Source: Enhygromyxa salina
GTDB lineage: Bacteria > Myxococcota_A > Polyangia > Nannocystales > Nannocystaceae
DNA length: 37,721 nt
Assembly (NCBI RefSeq): GCF_000737335.2
Contig: NZ_JMCC02000017.1
Location: 1-37,721 of the forward strand
Direction of reading: 5' to 3'
The stretch's first letter is position 1. Every line of letters starts with the position of its first letter. The notes beneath the pieces are model-generated. The model saw only the letters and a list, made by a program, of their open reading frames with translations, ran no database searches and had not been told where the DNA came from. Positions 7,613 to 20,095 of this stretch are shown here, one piece after another. The position numbers and the translations under genes are program-made.

Positions 7613-7912
7613 TCAGATCAGATAGGCGCCGACGTAGCCGAGCGCCCCGGCGACCGCGACCGCTGGGTGCGCGGCGCCGCCGGGCTTGGTCAGGGGCATG
7701 CAGGCGAGCGCGAGGATCGTGAGGAGCAGCGCTGGGTGGAAGGCCAGCACGGCCGCCGCGATCGCGCCCGTGAACACCACACCGTAGAGCCAGTGATGCG
7801 CGGCGCCAAACTTGGCGCCAAACACTTGGGCGCTCAGGCCAACAGCGAGGTTGAGCGCGAACAGGGCGGCCCCAAGGTGCAGGGTCCACGCGAGGGTCCA
7901 GGGAAGGTTCAC
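7613..7912 (-). CDS. Small integral membrane protein, first gene of the polyketide operon
   Basis: 99 residues from GTG at 7912. The longer reading to 8023 would run through a dispersed repeat copy (7952-7976) and is not supported. Three or four hydrophobic segments are visible (LHLGAALFALNLAVGL, YGVVFTGAIAAAVLAF, LLTILALACMPL, VAVAGALGYVGAYLI). No catalytic motif is recognisable. It stops 6 bp before the nitroreductase start, so it is co-transcribed with it, the polyketide synthase and the ICMT-like gene. A role in handling a hydrophobic product in the membrane is possible but unproven. Confidence 0.72.
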   Translation of the reverse strand: MNLPWTLAWTLHLGAALFALNLAVGLSAQVFGAKFGAAHHWLYGVVFTGAIAAAVLAFHPALLLTILALACMPLTKPGGAAHPAVAVAGALGYVGAYLI

Positions 7913-7951
7913 GGGGCGCGGCAGTGTACACGTGGCACGCGGGCGCTGCAT

Positions 7952-7976
7952 GCCCTCGCCGGAGCTGAAGACAGCT
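7952..7976 (-). repeat. Degenerate copy of the dispersed hairpin repeat
   Basis: Read on the minus strand, AGCTGTCTTCAGCTCCGGCG plus AGGGC matches the head of the 75-bp unit seen at 25951-26175 (AGCTGTTTTCAGCTCGGGCG plus AGGGC) with two differences. The CTCGCCCG arm of the second hairpin is missing. It lies between the divergent genes starting at 7912 and 7993, where their promoters must be. Confidence 0.7.
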
Positions 7977-7992
7977 GTTAAGGTCGGCGCGG

Positions 7993-9075
7993 ATGTGGAG
8001 CTCCACGACCTTTGCTCCCGCACCGCGCTCGAGTGGGTTCAGGCGCGGCCTCGAGCTGTGCGCGGTCGCTGTGCTCGTGGTCGGCACCAGCTCGTGCGTG
8101 GGCAGGCTAGACGCCCCGCCTCCGCGCACCGCGTCGCAATTTACCCAAGGTCGGACGCTGGCAGATCTCGACGCGCTCACGCGCCTGCGCGCCGCGGCCG
8201 ACGTGTCGCCCGAGCAGCTCGAGCCACAGTGGCGGGCGGGGATGGCTCACCTTCGCGCGAGCTTGCAGGGCCACGTGGACCAGCGCGAGCACGCCGAGCG
8301 CTACCTCGAGCGGGCGTGGTTGCTGGACCCGGAGGCCAAGCGGGTCCCGGCTGCGCGGGTGCTCGCGCGCTTGTTGAACATGCGCAGCTCGGTGTTGGAT
8401 CTGTCCAAGCTCGACCTGCAGCTGCGGCTCTACGCGGCGCTGGTCGAGCAGACCTCCGCGACGAAGGCAGAGGCGTTCGCGTTCACGTGCTTCGCGGCCG
8501 CCGCAACGGCGCTCCAGCGCTACGCCCAGGGCCACACGCTGGCGGCCCTGCGCGAGCTCGAGGCGCTCGAGCGGGCGATGCGAGCGCGGACCCGGCAGCA
8601 CCCCGATGACATCGACGCGCACGCGATGGCGGGTAATTTCGAGCTGACCTTCGCGGGGGTGATCCCGGTCGGTGTCGAGCAACGCCTGACGCGCGGCATC
8701 GACTACCTCGAGGTTCAACAAGATCACTGGGACCAGCTCAGCCCACGCGCGCGCAACACTGGGGTCGCACCCAACGTCCGCAGCGTGTTCGCGCTGTTCC
8801 TGGCCGAAGGCTTGCTCGCGCACGGCGACGTCGAGGCGGCGGCCGGTCGCTACGCGCAGATCCTGGAGTTCGAGGATCAGGCCGACACCGGCCCCCGTCG
8901 GCAGATCGTATCGCTCGCGCAACACCGACTGGCCAACCTCGAGACCTACGCAGGCGCGCGCGAGCTGCTGCCGCCATGGCCCGCCGGGGTGACCGGCTGC
9001 GTCGCGTGTCACTCCCGCGAGGCAACGCTGCCGACCGACGACCTGTACCTCGTACCAGGCGTGGTGTTGCGATGA
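7993..9075 (+). CDS. TPR-like lipoprotein with one c-type haem motif
   Basis: 360 residues, ATG at 7993. After a positively charged start, a hydrophobic stretch ends in VVGTSSC (Cys36), a lipoprotein signal. The middle is alpha-helical with TPR-like spacing (YLERAWLLDPEAKRVPAARV, LRELEALERAMRARTRQHPD, GDVEAAAGRYAQILEF). Near the end, TGCVACHSRE (CVACH at 336-340) is a haem c attachment motif, which fits export across the inner membrane. The protein is a paralogue of the next gene: both share HPDDID/QPDNIE, AGNFxxxFAGxIP and LPPWPxxVxxCVxCH. It overlaps that gene by ATGA. The function is unknown; an envelope redox or haem-bearing assembly is inferred. Confidence 0.85.
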   Translation: MWSSTTFAPAPRSSGFRRGLELCAVAVLVVGTSSCVGRLDAPPPRTASQFTQGRTLADLDALTRLRAAADVSPEQLEPQWRAGMAHLRASLQGHVDQREHAERYLERAWLLDPEAKRVPAARVLARLLNMRSSVLDLSKLDLQLRLYAALVEQTSATKAEAFAFTCFAAAATALQRYAQGHTLAALRELEALERAMRARTRQHPDDIDAHAMAGNFELTFAGVIPVGVEQRLTRGIDYLEVQQDHWDQLSPRARNTGVAPNVRSVFALFLAEGLLAHGDVEAAAGRYAQILEFEDQADTGPRRQIVSLAQHRLANLETYAGARELLPPWPAGVTGCVACHSREATLPTDDLYLVPGVVLR

Positions 9076-10439
9076 CTCGCGCCTGCGTGTTGGCGTGCGC
9101 GCTCGTGTTGCTGGGCTGTCAGGGCAAGGTCCGTGGGCACCCCTCGGACGACGCCAAGCGGCCGGACCAGCACACCCGCCGCGACCTGGATCTGAGCGCC
9201 GACCAAGAGGCGCTGCTCGCCGAGCTCGCCGCCAGGGCCGACGCGCAGCCAGACAATTTTGAAGCGCTCGCGCAGTCTGGGCTCGCGCACATGAACTTCA
9301 CCCTGGCCGGGGTGCTGCGTCTGCGGGATCGGGCGGAGCAGGACCTCGAGGCCGCGTTCGCGCTCAACCCCAACGACGCCGAACTCAACCGCTCGCTCGG
9401 GCGCTTTTACAACCTGCGCGCGGTCGCGGGCGACGACTCCAAGGCGCAGATGCAGGTGCGGGTCTACGCGGCGCTGCTGGGCGACGCGGATCCCCGCACC
9501 ATGGATGACGCCAGCTTCGTGGCCTACAGCTTCTACATGCTTGGGCGGATCCTGAGCGAGAAGACCAACGGCAACAAGCTCGCGGCGCTGCGCAAGGTTG
9601 GGCAGCTCGAGGCCCAGCTGGCCGCGCGGGTGCAGGCCCAGCCTGACAACATCGAGCTGCGCGCGCTGGCCGGCAACTTCGCGTTCTTCTTTGCGGGCAA
9701 CATTCCGCTCGAGCGCGAGCGTCGGGTCCTGGAGGCCGTCGCGTACTTCGAGGTGTTGCGCGCGCGATGGTCCGAGCTGCGCGCGGGCGCCAAGGATCCC
9801 ACGCACTGTCCCAACACCTGGGAGAATTTCATGTTCGAGCTGGCCGAGGGCTACATGGTGCTCGAGCGCCAGTCCGAGGCGCGTGAGCTGTATGCCGAGC
9901 TGGCCGTGATCCACGAGCCGCGGACCCGCGCAAAAGAGCTGATCGCCCACGTAGCGAGCGAGCGGCTGCGCAACTTCGACGCGTACGTTGGCGAGATGCG
10001 GCTGATGCCGCCGTGGCCCAGCGACGTGAGCAACTGCGTCGTGTGCCACGCGTGGTCGAGCGATGTCGGGTTGGAGTCGCTGTATGCGGTTGAAGAGATT
10101 CGACTGTCTGATGTGCCCTCGCAGGCCCAGTACCAGCCGGTAGCGAGCTTGCCCGGGCCGCCCGTCGGCAAGCCCAGCGTGATCGCGGGGCGCGAGCGCT
10201 TGCCGGGCGATGTGGCGAGCCTGATCGAGGGGAACTGCGCCCCGTGTCACTTCACGCGGGCCGACGTCACGCAGCTGCTGGATCTCTCGGATGCCAAGGA
10301 GATCGAGCGCAACGCGGCGCGGATCGACGCGCGCGTGGGTGCTGGCGAGATGCCGCCCAAGCGCGGGCTGGAACCCGATGAGCGCGCGGTGATCCGAGCG
10401 TGGGCCGTGGGGCTCGAGCCCAACACATTGCAGGAATGA
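9072..10439 (+). CDS. TPR-like lipoprotein with two c-type haem motifs and C-terminal cytochrome domain
   Basis: 455 residues, ATG at 9072 overlapping the stop of the upstream paralogue. Signal and lipobox: CVLACALVLLGC (Cys16). The helical, TPR-like body aligns with the upstream protein and ends with the shared CVVCH (322-326). It then has an extra module of about 100 residues: CAPCH (389-393) followed by GEMPPKRGLEPDERAVIRAW, where Met427 is the likely axial ligand of a class I cytochrome c. The pair therefore has one or two haems each and looks like a duplicated unit in which one copy gained a cytochrome domain. Electron transfer at the periplasmic face is a reasonable inference; no partner oxidoreductase is adjacent. 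Confidence 0.87.
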   Translation: MTRACVLACALVLLGCQGKVRGHPSDDAKRPDQHTRRDLDLSADQEALLAELAARADAQPDNFEALAQSGLAHMNFTLAGVLRLRDRAEQDLEAAFALNPNDAELNRSLGRFYNLRAVAGDDSKAQMQVRVYAALLGDADPRTMDDASFVAYSFYMLGRILSEKTNGNKLAALRKVGQLEAQLAARVQAQPDNIELRALAGNFAFFFAGNIPLERERRVLEAVAYFEVLRARWSELRAGAKDPTHCPNTWENFMFELAEGYMVLERQSEARELYAELAVIHEPRTRAKELIAHVASERLRNFDAYVGEMRLMPPWPSDVSNCVVCHAWSSDVGLESLYAVEEIRLSDVPSQAQYQPVASLPGPPVGKPSVIAGRERLPGDVASLIEGNCAPCHFTRADVTQLLDLSDAKEIERNAARIDARVGAGEMPPKRGLEPDERAVIRAWAVGLEPNTLQE

Positions 10440-10532
10440 GACGCCCGGCAATTCATGCGTTGGCGTCGCTGTGATCGCAACAATGACTTGACGACGCGCG
10501 CCGAACTCCCACATGCCTGCTAGCATGACCGC

Positions 10533-11444
10533 ATGAATCGGGTGATCGTCCCCTATGACTTCTCCGCGCACGCGCGCCGAGCCTGCGCCCTGGCCATGCA
10601 GGGGTTCCCGTTCGGCATGGACGCGCAGATCGAGATGCTGCACGTGATCGACGCCGATCTGTACGCGAACGTGCTGGCCCACAAGCACGTCCCCGACGAC
10701 GACGCGATCGACAGCTACCTCGCCGATGAGCTCACGCGGATTCACGCCGAGCTGGCCGTGGCGCATGCGAAGCACTCGACGCCGCCGCGCTTGCTCGAGC
10801 CCAAGCGGGTCATCGTCCGCGGTCGGCCCCACGCGAGCATTGACGCCCGCTTGCATGAACCGGACGTCATCGGCGGGCTGTTGGGTGGCCAAGGCCACGG
10901 CGGGGCGACAGAGAAGCTGCTTGGGCGCACGGCGCAGCGGGTGATCCGTCACGCCTCGGTGCCCTTGCTGGTGGTCAAGCGACCGCAAACGCTGGCCCCG
11001 CCGACGCGCCTGCTCGCGGCCGTAGACTGGAGCGACAACAGCAAGCGCGCGCTGTTGGTGGCCGCGCGGCTGCGTGAAGAGCAGGGCGGGCTGCTCTCGG
11101 TCTTGCACGTGATCGACTCGCCCTACGTGCCGTATGTGCGGGCCTTCGCGCACGAGCGCGAAGCCAGCGAGGCGCTGGATGTCCTTGGCGACGAGCAGCT
11201 CGAGCGACTCGCAGGCTTCGTCGAGGCGGCGCTCGCCGAGCGTGGCGGGATCCCCGACGAGCTGACCGAGGCCGTGCTGTTTGGTGAACCGGCCAGCACG
11301 ATCGCCTCGCAGGCGGCGACCTTGCTCGCAGAGTTGATCGTGGTGGGCGTCCACGGCTCGTCCAATCTCTCGCGCTACCTGCTGGGCTCGACGGCAGAGA
11401 AGCTGGTCACTGCGGCGAGCGCAGACATCCTGGTGGTGCCCTGA
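10533..11444 (+). CDS. Universal stress protein, two tandem UspA domains
   Basis: 303 residues, ATG at 10533. Two UspA-like domains lie in one chain. Domain 1 begins NRVIVPYDFSAHARRACALA and ends RTAQRVIRHASVPLLVVKRP with a partial nucleotide loop GQGHGGATEKLLGRT. Domain 2 begins RLLAAVDWSDNSKRALLVAA and ends with the full ATP-binding signature GVHGSSNLSRYLLGSTAEKL, then ADILVVP. The intact Gly-x2-Gly-x9-Gly-Ser/Thr pattern in domain 2 suggests ATP binding; domain 1 is less clear. Such proteins are cytoplasmic stress-response factors of poorly known mechanism. The CPBP protease gene starts 51 bp downstream, possibly in the same transcript. Confidence 0.93.
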   Translation: MNRVIVPYDFSAHARRACALAMQGFPFGMDAQIEMLHVIDADLYANVLAHKHVPDDDAIDSYLADELTRIHAELAVAHAKHSTPPRLLEPKRVIVRGRPHASIDARLHEPDVIGGLLGGQGHGGATEKLLGRTAQRVIRHASVPLLVVKRPQTLAPPTRLLAAVDWSDNSKRALLVAARLREEQGGLLSVLHVIDSPYVPYVRAFAHEREASEALDVLGDEQLERLAGFVEAALAERGGIPDELTEAVLFGEPASTIASQAATLLAELIVVGVHGSSNLSRYLLGSTAEKLVTAASADILVVP

Positions 11445-11495
11445 GCGCGTCGTTGTTCATGCAGGGCGCGCGGGCTATACCCACGCCCGAACCCG

Positions 11496-12470
11496 ATGAC
11501 GTGGCTGCGCGAGCTGGTTTGGAACTCTGGAGAACAGCGCCCGCGCGCCCTGTGGCGGCTGGTGCTGCACATCATCACGTTGATTGCGATCGCGTGGACG
11601 CTGAGCGTCGTGACCCGCAGCCTTGGCCTTGGTGGGGCTGGCGGGCTCTCGTGGTTTGGCGCCGTGATGACGGCGATCACGGTCGGGCTTGGCACGTGGC
11701 TGTGCGGGCGGTTCTTGGATCGCCGCGAGCTTGGCGAGTTTGGCCTGCGACTGAGCCCGCGCTGGGCCGCGGATCTGTGCGCGGGCCTGGGGATCGGCGT
11801 GGCGCTGATGGCTGGGATCTTCGTGCTCGAGCTGCAGGCTGGGTGGCTGACGATCGAGGGTTACTACGTTGGCGCCGGGCCGGGTCAGGCGTTTGCGGTC
11901 GCGCTGCTCGATCCGCTGGTGACCTTCGTGGCCGTCGCGTTCTACGAGGAGCTGTTCAGCCGCGGCTACCACCTGCGCAACCTCGCCGAGGGTCTGCGCT
12001 TTGCCAACAACGGGTTGCTTGGCCCCGGGACGGCCTTGCTGTTGGCGACGCTGCTGTCGTCCAGCGTGTTTGGTCTGATGCACATGGGCAACGCCAACGC
12101 CAGCGCGATCTCGACGATCAACGTTGGCTTGGCCGGGTGCATGCTCGCGCTGGGGCTGGTGTGGACCGGTGAGCTGGCGCTGCCGATCGGCCTGCACCTG
12201 AGCTGGAATTTCTTTCAAGGCAACGTGTTTGGGTTCCCGGTCAGCGGCAACGCGATGGGTCCGCGAGTGTTCGACGTGACGCAGGCCGGCGATCCGCTCG
12301 TGACCGGCGGCGCGTTCGGTCCCGAGGCCGGGTTGGTGGGGCTCGCAGCGATGCTCGCGGGTGTGGGGCTGATGGCGGCGTGGGTTCGAGTCACGCGCGG
12401 CGAGCTGCGCTGGTGCTCGGCGCTCACGCAGCCAAGCGCTGCGATCACGGACCCACGTTCGGCCAGCTGA
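11496..12470 (+). CDS. CPBP (CAAX/Abi) family intramembrane metalloprotease
   Basis: 324 residues, ATG at 11496, with about eight hydrophobic segments. All three family motifs are intact: EExxxR (Glu151, Glu152, Arg156 in YEELFSRGYHL), FxxxH (Phe192 to His196 in FGLMHMGN), and HxxxN (His234, Asn238 in LHLSWNFFQG). These residues form the metal-binding catalytic site inside the membrane in Rce1-like proteases. Bacterial members are linked to bacteriocin self-immunity and surface-protein processing, but most have no known substrate. No prenylation or bacteriocin gene is adjacent. It lies between a universal stress protein gene and a kinase gene, both on the same strand. Confidence 0.93.
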   Translation: MTWLRELVWNSGEQRPRALWRLVLHIITLIAIAWTLSVVTRSLGLGGAGGLSWFGAVMTAITVGLGTWLCGRFLDRRELGEFGLRLSPRWAADLCAGLGIGVALMAGIFVLELQAGWLTIEGYYVGAGPGQAFAVALLDPLVTFVAVAFYEELFSRGYHLRNLAEGLRFANNGLLGPGTALLLATLLSSSVFGLMHMGNANASAISTINVGLAGCMLALGLVWTGELALPIGLHLSWNFFQGNVFGFPVSGNAMGPRVFDVTQAGDPLVTGGAFGPEAGLVGLAAMLAGVGLMAAWVRVTRGELRWCSALTQPSAAITDPRSAS

Positions 12471-12539
12471 CGTCACCGGCTTGCCGCGCTCACGCCGGGT
12501 TGGCAATCGGAACAATTTGTCGTCGGTGATTCGCGTTGT

Positions 12540-15698
<3,159 letters not shown>

Positions 15699-15699
15699 T

Positions 15700-15992
15700 C
15701 CTGCCCTGCCCGAAGGACCTGTACCTGCTTATTAGAGCAGTGGCCGAGTGATTTTGCCCTGCCCGAAGGACCTGTACCTGCTTATTAGAGCAGTGCTCAG
15801 GCGGCCAGATTTGCCGCGCTTCTTGGCGGCGGAACTTGCCCTGCCCGAAGGACCTGTACCTGCTTATTAGAGCAGTGCTCAGACGGCTAGATTTGCCGCG
15901 CTTCTTGGCGGCGGATCTTGCCCTGCCCGGATCTTGCCCTGCCCGAAGGACCTGTACCTGCTTATTAGAGCAGTGCTCAGGCGGCCAGTTTA
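15700..15992. repeat. Array of four copies of an element, carrying copies of the downstream gene's 3' end
   Basis: The element CTGCCCGAAGGACCTGTACC followed by TGCTTATTAGAGCAGTG starts near 15701, 15755, 15837 and 15936; the spacing between copies is 53, 82 and 98 bp. Copies 2-4 are followed by CAGGCGGCCAGATTTGCCGCGC-type text. On the minus strand that text encodes AAKKRGKSG, the end of the methyltransferase tail; the gene itself has TAA where the copies have AAA. CTGCT-TATTAG-AGCAG forms a small hairpin. The block fills the space between the convergent kinase and methyltransferase genes. It has no T-tract, so it is not a standard terminator. Confidence 0.85.
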
Positions 15993-17120
15993 GCCGCGCT
16001 TCTTGGCGACCGACTTCTTCTTGGCGGTCGGCTTCTTCTTGGCGACCGACTTCGTCTTGGCGACCGGCTTCTTCTTGGCGGCCGACTTCGTCTTGGCGAC
16101 CGACTTCTTCTTGGCGACCGACTTCTTCTTGGCGACCGACTTCGTCTTGGCGACCGACTTCGTCTTGGCGACCGACTTCGTCTTGGCGACCGACTTCTTC
16201 TTGGCCCCCGACTTCGTCTTGGCGGCCGACTTCGTCTTGGCGGCCGGCTTCACCTCCGCCCCCAACTTCACCTCCGCCCCCAACTTCACCTCCGCCCCCG
16301 GCCGCTTCCCCCCAGCCGTCCCGCCCACCTCGAACTCCAGCGACGGCTCGACCTCCCGCTCCGGCGACCACCGCAAGCTTCGCACGCGCTTCGCCTTCCC
16401 GCGCGGCAGCTCGAACACCAGAAAATACGAGTGGTTCTTCCGCGCATGCACCTGTCGCAGCAGCCGGCTCACGCCCGGGGCGTTGTTCCGCACCAGCACG
16501 AACACGTCCTTGCAGTAGAACCCCATGTCCTCGTACGCAGTGACGATCTCCACGTGCGTCAGCCGCTGCTTGTTGGCGCTGACCTCGTCCTGGCACTTCA
16601 CGATCAAGCACCCGCCAACCCGCAGCACCCGACGCGCCTCCAGCCCCGCGCGCAGGTACAGATCCGTCACGGCATCGTGCCACTTCGGCCCACCCTCGCC
16701 CGCGTCGTAGGTGTTCCCGTCAGCGTACGCGTCACGAAACGCGGCGTGGGTGCCGGTCCCTGCCCGGTGGGTCTGCGCGCGCCGAAAGAACCCCTCCATG
16801 TAGGGCGGGTCCAGCACGACGCAGTCCAAGCTCTTGTCCTCGTAGGGCAGCTCGCGACAATCAACGGCGTCGCGGTAGCGCACGAAGATGTCCCGCTCGG
16901 CCACGACGAGCTCGAGATCCGAGGCCAAGAGCTCGTAGGTGCCGGCGGGGATCCGCTTCCAAAACACACCCTTGCCGAAGGTCACATCGGCGACTTTGCT
17001 GCCAGGCGAAACGTGCAGCTCCATCAGGCTCGCGAACAGTTCCGAGTTGTCGCCAACATGGGCGGAGTTGACGAGATCAGAGGTCGACTCGCCGCCCTGG
17101 ACGCGCTTGGGATCGGACAC
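15990..17120 (-). CDS. DNA methyltransferase-like protein with lysine-rich histone-H1-like tail
   Basis: 376 residues from GTG 17120; the longer frame to 17354 would cover the aconitase promoter. A SAM-binding motif (KVADVTFGKGVFWK, about 42-55) precedes the catalytic DPPY (104-107, CVVLDPPYMEGFF). This is the order of alpha/gamma-type N6-adenine or N4-cytosine methyltransferases. NHSYFLVFE (about 229-237) closes the domain. A linker with three GAEVK units leads to about 85 residues of 14 six-residue repeats (SVAKTK, SVAKKK and variants) ending in KKRG, strongly basic like histone H1 tails and able to bind DNA without sequence preference. No restriction enzyme gene is near, so it looks like an orphan modification or chromatin-type protein. 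An RNA or protein substrate cannot be excluded. Confidence 0.85.
   Translation of the reverse strand: MSDPKRVQGGESTSDLVNSAHVGDNSELFASLMELHVSPGSKVADVTFGKGVFWKRIPAGTYELLASDLELVVAERDIFVRYRDAVDCRELPYEDKSLDCVVLDPPYMEGFFRRAQTHRAGTGTHAAFRDAYADGNTYDAGEGGPKWHDAVTDLYLRAGLEARRVLRVGGCLIVKCQDEVSANKQRLTHVEIVTAYEDMGFYCKDVFVLVRNNAPGVSRLLRQVHARKNHSYFLVFELPRGKAKRVRSLRWSPEREVEPSLEFEVGGTAGGKRPGAEVKLGAEVKLGAEVKPAAKTKSAAKTKSGAKKKSVAKTKSVAKTKSVAKTKSVAKKKSVAKKKSVAKTKSAAKKKPVAKTKSVAKKKPTAKKKSVAKKRG
16001..16306 (-). repeat. 18-bp coding tandem repeats (Lys-rich tail) and adjoining GAEVKL repeats
   Basis: About 14 units of 18 bp, written on the plus strand as variants of GCGACCGACTTCGTCTTG, encode the xAKxKS repeats of the methyltransferase tail. 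Next to them are three units encoding GAEVKL/P. Near-identity between units implies recent expansion by slippage or recombination, so tail length is likely to vary between strains. Confidence 0.88.
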
Positions 17121-17172
17121 CCCTCGGAAACTACCCGAAAGCGCCCCGCGGAGCGACTCTGTCTGCGGCCCT

Positions 17173-17211
17173 TTGGCACGCGCGCCCGCTTGTCTATAGT
17201 CCGCGTGCCAA
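17173..17211 (+). promoter_or_regulatory. Predicted acnA promoter inside a perfect inverted repeat
   Basis: TTGGCA (17173-17178), a 16-bp spacer and TATAGT (17195-17200) form a good housekeeping promoter pointing at aconitase. The -35 box is part of TTGGCACGCG (17173-17182), which is exactly mirrored by CGCGTGCCAA (17202-17211) at the transcription start. A dimeric regulator bound to both arms would cover the promoter. The site lies 53 bp before the divergent methyltransferase start and 131 bp before the acnA start, so it could control both. Confidence 0.6.
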
Positions 17212-17297
17212 GCAACGCGCGTCCGCCACCACGCGCTCCGGGCCAACCCCGAGCGTGCGCGATATGAATCCATCGCGATGCGGAGCGCATGAAACCA

Positions 17298-17320
17298 GCC
17301 CGTCTGGTGGCAGGACGGGC
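17298..17320 (+). promoter_or_regulatory. Stem-loop in the acnA leader
   Basis: GCCCGTC (17298-17304) pairs with GACGGGC (17314-17320) across a 9-base loop, 21 bp before the GTG start. It could affect translation. It does not show the loop of a classical iron-responsive element. Confidence 0.35.
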
Positions 17321-17341
17321 CAGCACCATCGGGAACTGTTC

Positions 17342-20029
<2,688 letters not shown>

Positions 20030-20053
20030 CGCCCGCGGGCGTGAGGGTTGAGG

Positions 20054-20079
20054 AGGGCGCCTGGTGACGGGCGCCCTTT
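20054..20079 (+). terminator. Rho-independent terminator after acnA
   Basis: AGGGCGCC (20054-20061) pairs with GGCGCCCT (20070-20077), with an 8-base loop and a short TTT run. It lies between acnA and the convergent permease gene that ends at 20096. Confidence 0.75.
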
Positions 20080-20095
20080 GTAATTGCGGTCGAGC

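Noticed and set aside
7913..8023. Extension of the small membrane protein to an ATG at 8023
   Set aside because: The added codons pass through a dispersed repeat copy and overlap the start of the divergent lipoprotein gene.
9009..11354. A 781-codon minus-strand open frame
   Set aside because: It is antisense to the haem lipoprotein and stress protein genes, both with clear motifs; composition (Arg, His, Gln, Val rich) is that of a shadow.
15700..15992. CRISPR array
   Set aside because: Units are 53, 82 and 98 bp apart, the parts between copies are themselves repeated, and no cas gene is present.
17173..17200. Sigma-54 promoter based on TTGGCACG
   Set aside because: The GG and GC elements do not have the required 10-bp spacing; a sigma-70 type promoter with 16-bp spacing fits better.
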